A stretch of DNA of 64,000 nucleotides. Origin: Ottowia flava (GTDB lineage: Bacteria > Pseudomonadota > Gammaproteobacteria > Burkholderiales > Burkholderiaceae_C). Within the stretch, counting starts at the first letter, position 1, and each line of letters starts with the position of its first letter. Below the pieces are notes generated by a model. The model was not told the DNA's origin. It searched no databases and worked only from the letters and a program-made list of their open reading frames with translations. Shown one piece after another: positions 60,791 to 64,000 of the stretch. The DNA lies in NCBI RefSeq assembly GCF_042680565.1, contig NZ_JBHUEJ010000015.1:186001-250000 (forward strand), written 5' to 3'. A program made the position numbers and the translations under genes.

Positions 60791-61960
60791 TCATCTTTTC
60801 GCCATCCCCATGGTCTTCGCAATGATCCCCATCATCACCTCGTCCGCCCCGCCGCCAATCGACGCCAGGCGCCCATCGCGGTACAGGCGCGACACACGGT
60901 TGTCCAGCGTGAAGCCCATGCCGCCCCAGAACTGCAGACAGGTGTCGGCCACCTCGCGCATCAGGCGTCCGGCCTTCAGCTTGGCCATGCTGGCCCACTG
61001 CAACACGTCGTCGCCCTGCACGTAGCGCTCACCCGCCGCCCAGGTCAGCGCGCGCAGCGCTTCGACCTCAGTCTGCAGCTCGACCAGCTTGAACTGCACC
61101 CACTGCTGGTTGAGCAGCGTGCTGCCGAACATCTGGCGGTCGCGCGCCCAGGCAATGGTTTCCTGGATGCATTCGTCCAGCGCCAACAGCGCATTGGCGG
61201 CGGCCCACAGGCGCTCTTCCTGGAACTGCTGCATCTGGTAGATGAAGCCTTGGCCTTCCTGCCCGATCAGGTAGCGCTGCGGCACGCGCACGTCGTCGAA
61301 ATAGATCAACCCGGTGTCGGACGAATCCATGCCGATCTTGCGGATCTTGCGCGCCACCTCGATCCCCGGCGTCAGCTGGCCGCCGCGGCCGTCGCGCATC
61401 GGCACCATGACCAGGCTCTTGTTCTTGTGCAGGTTGTCGCCGCCCGTGTTGACCAGCATGCACATCCAGTCGGCCTGCAGGCTGTTGGTGATCCACATCT
61501 TCTGGCCGCTGATCAGGTAGTCGTCACCGTCCTTGCGCGCCACGCTCTTGATGCCCGACACATCACTGCCCGCCGCCGGCTCGCTGACGCCGATGCACCC
61601 GACCATGTCGCCCGCGATGGCCGGCGCGAGAAAGTCGCGGCGCAGCTCATCGCTGCCGAAGCGCGCCAGCGCGGGCGTGCACATGTCGGTCTGCACGCCA
61701 ATCGCCATGGGCACGCCGCCGCAGCGGATGTGGCCCAGCGTCTCGGCCATGACCATGCTGTACGAATAGTCGAGCCCCGCGCCACCGTACTCGACCGGCT
61801 TGGTCAGGCCCAGCAGGCCCAGATCACCCAGGCCCTTGAAGACCTGGTGCGCGGGGAAAATTTCGGCCTCTTCCCATTCGTCGACGTGCGGGTTGATGTG
61901 CTCGTCGATGTAGCGCTTGAGCGTGTCGCGGACCTGCTCGTGTTCGTGCGTCAGCTGCAT
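60791..61960 (-). CDS. Acyl-CoA dehydrogenase (carboxylase operon)
   Basis: FAD acyl-CoA dehydrogenase of 389 residues. IGVSEPAAGSDVSG and MWITNSLQADWMCML mark the middle domain; DRQMFGSTLLNQQWVQFKL and FWGGMGFTLDN, then LYRDGRLASIGGGADEVM, mark the C-terminal helical domain. Its middle segment resembles citronellyl-CoA dehydrogenase (AtuD) type proteins more than isovaleryl-CoA dehydrogenase, as far as memory of motifs allows. GAGGAG precedes the ATG. It lies 42 bases behind the carboxyltransferase gene. The family-level call is secure; the substrate is not. Confidence 0.92.
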   Translation of the reverse strand: MQLTHEHEQVRDTLKRYIDEHINPHVDEWEEAEIFPAHQVFKGLGDLGLLGLTKPVEYGGAGLDYSYSMVMAETLGHIRCGGVPMAIGVQTDMCTPALARFGSDELRRDFLAPAIAGDMVGCIGVSEPAAGSDVSGIKSVARKDGDDYLISGQKMWITNSLQADWMCMLVNTGGDNLHKNKSLVMVPMRDGRGGQLTPGIEVARKIRKIGMDSSDTGLIYFDDVRVPQRYLIGQEGQGFIYQMQQFQEERLWAAANALLALDECIQETIAWARDRQMFGSTLLNQQWVQFKLVELQTEVEALRALTWAAGERYVQGDDVLQWASMAKLKAGRLMREVADTCLQFWGGMGFTLDNRVSRLYRDGRLASIGGGADEVMMGIIAKTMGMAKR

Positions 61961-62002
61961 GGGTGTCTCCTCGGATTTTTGGCTCTCGAACCGACGGGCG
62001 CG

Positions 62003-63646
62003 TCACATGCGCGCCACGCCGAACTGCATGGGCCGAACTTCGCGCGCCGCGCCTTCGGCGATCGTGTCCAGGCAAAAACGCAGCACGGCGCGCGTGTCGC
62101 GCGGGTCGATCACGCCGTCGTCCAGCAACAGGCCGCTGGTGTAGAAGGCGTCGGCCTGCGCTTCGAACATGGCGACGATCTGCTCGTACTGCGCTTGCGA
62201 TTCGGCCGGGTCGGGCGTCAGGCCTTTGCGCGCCAGGCCGGCCTCGGTCACGATCTGCATGGTGCGGGCGGCCTGCTCGCCGCCCATCACCGCGGTCTTG
62301 GCGCCGGGCCAGCTGAACAGGAAGCGCGGTGCGTAGCCGCGTCCGCACATGCCGTAGTTGCCCGCCCCAAAGCTGGCGCCGCACTGGATGGTGAGCTGCG
62401 GCACCGTGGCGTTGGTCACCGCCTGGATCATCTTGCTGCCGTGCTTGATCATCCCGCCCTGTTCGCTGTCCTTGCCGACCATGTAGCCGGTGGTGTTTTG
62501 CAGGTAGACGATGGGGTGCCCGAGCTGGCACATCCATTGGATGAAGTGCGTGGCCTTGTTGGCGCCCGCCACGTCGATCGGCCCGTTGTTGCTGATGATG
62601 CCGACGCGGTGACCGCCGATGCGGGCCTGCACGCACAGCGTAGGCGCGCCGTACAGCGGCTTGAATTCCAGCAGGTCGGAACCATCCACGATGCGCGCCA
62701 TCACCTCGCGCATGTCGACCGGCTCGCGGTGGTGCGGCGGCATCAGGCCGAGCAGATCGTCGGCGCCGAAGTGCGGCTCCAATGCTTCTGAATTCATAGC
62801 TGCCCGCGCAGATGTATCTAGCGCCACAGGCCGATTCGACTCAGAAAACCCGCGGATGACGGCGCGCGCCATGCCCAGCGCCTGCCGGTCGTTCTCGGCC
62901 AGGTATTCGCCCAGGCCCGACACGCCGGTGTGCATCTCGGCGCCGCCCAGCTCTTCTTCGGTAGCGATTTCACCCGTCGCCGCTTTCAGCAAGGGCGGGC
63001 CAGCGAGGAAGGCGCGCGAGCGGCCGCGCACCATGATCACGATGTCAGACAGGCCCGGCATGTACGCACCGCCCGCCGTGCCCGAACCGTGCTGCACCGT
63101 GACCACCGGCAGCCCCGCCGCCGAATGCCGCGCCAGGTTGCGGAACAGCGAGCCGCCGTGCACGAAGCCTTCGACGCGGTAGCGCATCAGGTTGGCGCCC
63201 GCGCTTTCAACCAGGTGGATGAAGGGCAGGCGGTTTTGCAGTGCGATCTCCTGCACGCGCAGGATCTTGTCGAGCCCGCGCTCCTGGATCGCGCCGGCCT
63301 CGATGCCCGAGTCGCTCGCCACCACCATGCAGCGCACGCCTTCGATGAAGCCGATGCCCGCCAGCATGCCGCCGCCCGGCACCGATTTGGCCGGGTCGCG
63401 CCGATCCTGCAGGTAGCCGGCCAGCGTGCACAGCGGCAGCCACGGCGCACCCGGGTCGAGCAGCAGCGCGACGCGCTCGCGCGGCAGCAGTTGCCCGCGT
63501 TTGTCGAACTGCGGCTTGGCGCGCGCTGACGCATCGGCCGCGCGCGCTTCAAGCGCACGCCAGGCAGCGATGCGCTCCAGCGTGGCGGCGCGGCGCGCCT
63601 GGGCCTGCTCGCCCTGGGAATTCCAATGGGAAGAGAACACGCTCAT
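62003..63646 (-). CDS. Acyl-CoA carboxylase beta subunit (carboxyltransferase) with R60-derived segment
   Basis: Carboxyltransferase of 547 residues transferring CO2 from carboxybiotin to an enoyl-CoA, of the methylcrotonyl/geranyl-CoA carboxylase type. Family marks: KQ/PQFDKRGQLLPRERVALLLD, HLVESAGANL, GSGTAGGAYMPGLSD, GGAEMHTGVSGLGEYLAEND, NNGPIDVAGANKATHFIQWM and CGASFGAGNYGMCGRGY. Residues about 265-289 (VALDTSARAAMNSEALE) between the two carboxyltransferase halves are R60-encoded. The ATG overlaps the upstream SDR stop as ATGA. Whether the substrate is 3-methylcrotonyl-CoA, geranyl-CoA or another branched enoyl-CoA is open; no HMG-CoA lyase or hydratase lies in the operon part seen. Confidence 0.92.
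   Translation of the reverse strand: MSVFSSHWNSQGEQAQARRAATLERIAAWRALEARAADASARAKPQFDKRGQLLPRERVALLLDPGAPWLPLCTLAGYLQDRRDPAKSVPGGGMLAGIGFIEGVRCMVVASDSGIEAGAIQERGLDKILRVQEIALQNRLPFIHLVESAGANLMRYRVEGFVHGGSLFRNLARHSAAGLPVVTVQHGSGTAGGAYMPGLSDIVIMVRGRSRAFLAGPPLLKAATGEIATEEELGGAEMHTGVSGLGEYLAENDRQALGMARAVIRGFSESNRPVALDTSARAAMNSEALEPHFGADDLLGLMPPHHREPVDMREVMARIVDGSDLLEFKPLYGAPTLCVQARIGGHRVGIISNNGPIDVAGANKATHFIQWMCQLGHPIVYLQNTTGYMVGKDSEQGGMIKHGSKMIQAVTNATVPQLTIQCGASFGAGNYGMCGRGYAPRFLFSWPGAKTAVMGGEQAARTMQIVTEAGLARKGLTPDPAESQAQYEQIVAMFEAQADAFYTSGLLLDDGVIDPRDTRAVLRFCLDTIAEGAAREVRPMQFGVARM
62781..62848 (+). repeat. R60 dispersed repeat inside the carboxylase beta gene
   Basis: Reference orientation: AATGCTTCTGAATTCATAGC, TGCCCGCGCAGATGTATCTA, GCGCCACAGGCCGATTCGAC. 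Antisense frame GCG CGG GCA GCT ATG AAT. Confidence 0.85.
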
Positions 63647-64000
63647 GAACTGAACACTTTCGGCGTGACGTAGCGATGAAAGCCGTCGAAGGGGCGCACC
63701 GCTGCGCGCTGCTGCACCTCGGTCGGTGCAGCCACCTGGCCCCAGCCCATGCGCACCTGCGGGCGGGCGCCGTCGATGCGCAGCACCGTGCCGCTGATGA
63801 AGCTGGCTGCCGGGCTGAGCAAGAACACGATGCCCGCCGACACCTCAGCCTCGGTGGCAAAGCGCCCGAGCGGCACGGTGTGCCGCATCTGGCGCAGCAT
63901 GTCGCCCGCCTCGGGCGGGTAGTGGTCCATCCCGCTGGACGCGATGTAGCCCGGCGCCACCGCGTTGACGCGCACGCCACTCGTCGCCCATTCGACGGCG
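63643..64000 (-). CDS. SDR oxidoreductase, C-terminal part (continues beyond window)
   Basis: The last about 118 codons of a short-chain dehydrogenase; the start lies beyond base 64000. Visible: SGVRVNAVAPGYI (the post-catalytic helix and PG motif), VPLGRFATEAEVSAGIVFLL, FISGTVLRIDGARPQ, then a C-terminal extension of about 30 residues. Similar SDRs accompany carboxylase genes in atu-like and related operons, where they may oxidise alcohols or reduce enoyl-CoA. It is the first gene seen of this minus-strand operon and ends in ATGA with the carboxyltransferase gene. Confidence 0.85.
   Translation of the reverse strand, partial: AVEWATSGVRVNAVAPGYIASSGMDHYPPEAGDMLRQMRHTVPLGRFATEAEVSAGIVFLLSPAASFISGTVLRIDGARPQVRMGWGQVAAPTEVQQRAAVRPFDGFHRYVTPKVFSS

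Overview
The window reads as a chromosomal segment of a high-GC betaproteobacterium (Burkholderiales). By gene content it looks like the Comamonadaceae: type II secretion operon, dTDP-rhamnose genes, PHA phasin, CoaX pantothenate kinase, Bug-type tricarboxylate-binding protein, persulfide dioxygenase-rhodanese fusion, IPTL-CTERM protein, LIV-type ABC uptake and large acyl-CoA catabolic operons. No 16S or tRNA was seen, so genus is not assigned. About 60 protein genes are supported, densely packed and often joined by 4-base stop/start overlaps.

Layout. 1-5019 (minus): type II secretion gspE-F-G-H-I-J and the first codons of gspK. 5132-10737 (minus): surface polysaccharide operon rmlB-rmlD-rmlA-rmlC, a DUF1972-type (rhamnosyl)transferase and a GT2 glycosyltransferase. 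10883-14037 (plus): phasin, DUF3108-like protein, TetR regulator, helical-repeat protein, acyl-CoA-binding protein. 14358-17512 (minus): zinc lipoprotein peptidase and molybdopterin oxidoreductase. 17644-21910 (plus): orphan substrate-binding protein, M20 hydrolase, VOC protein, DUF2817 peptidase-like protein. 21917-22733: a large imperfect inverted repeat without a gene. 22756-37933: housekeeping and accessory genes (coaX, kbp-like, amidase, persulfide dioxygenase-rhodanese, CsoR-like, ppk2, LysR/Bug/propeller, DUF454, fetAB-like, amn, IPTL-CTERM protein).

38228-52973 is a catabolic and uptake block. A lower-GC TetR gene behind two perfect palindromes leads a PaaK-like ligase, an enoyl-CoA hydratase and a substrate-binding protein. 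Convergent to it are a FadB-like and a FadA-like gene, divergent from a LIV-type ABC operon that carries its own acyl-CoA synthetase and binding protein. The divergent promoter region holds two related palindromes. 53073-64000 (minus) is a second acyl-CoA operon: SDR, biotin-dependent carboxylase beta and alpha, two acyl-CoA dehydrogenases, two acyl-CoA synthetases and a 2,4-dienoyl-CoA reductase-like SDR. It resembles the liu/atu pathways for leucine and acyclic terpenes.

The most unusual feature is repeat content. At least 18 copies of a roughly 60-bp dispersed element (called R60 here) occur in 64 kb. They lie between genes and, in six clear cases, inside conserved genes in frame, always in the same reading frame for a given orientation. 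A second GC-rich family sits directly behind stop codons. A related-looking GC-rich sequence makes an in-frame insertion in an acyl-CoA dehydrogenase. The 0.8-kb inverted repeat carries a hairpin in each arm whose stem differs between arms with pairing preserved.
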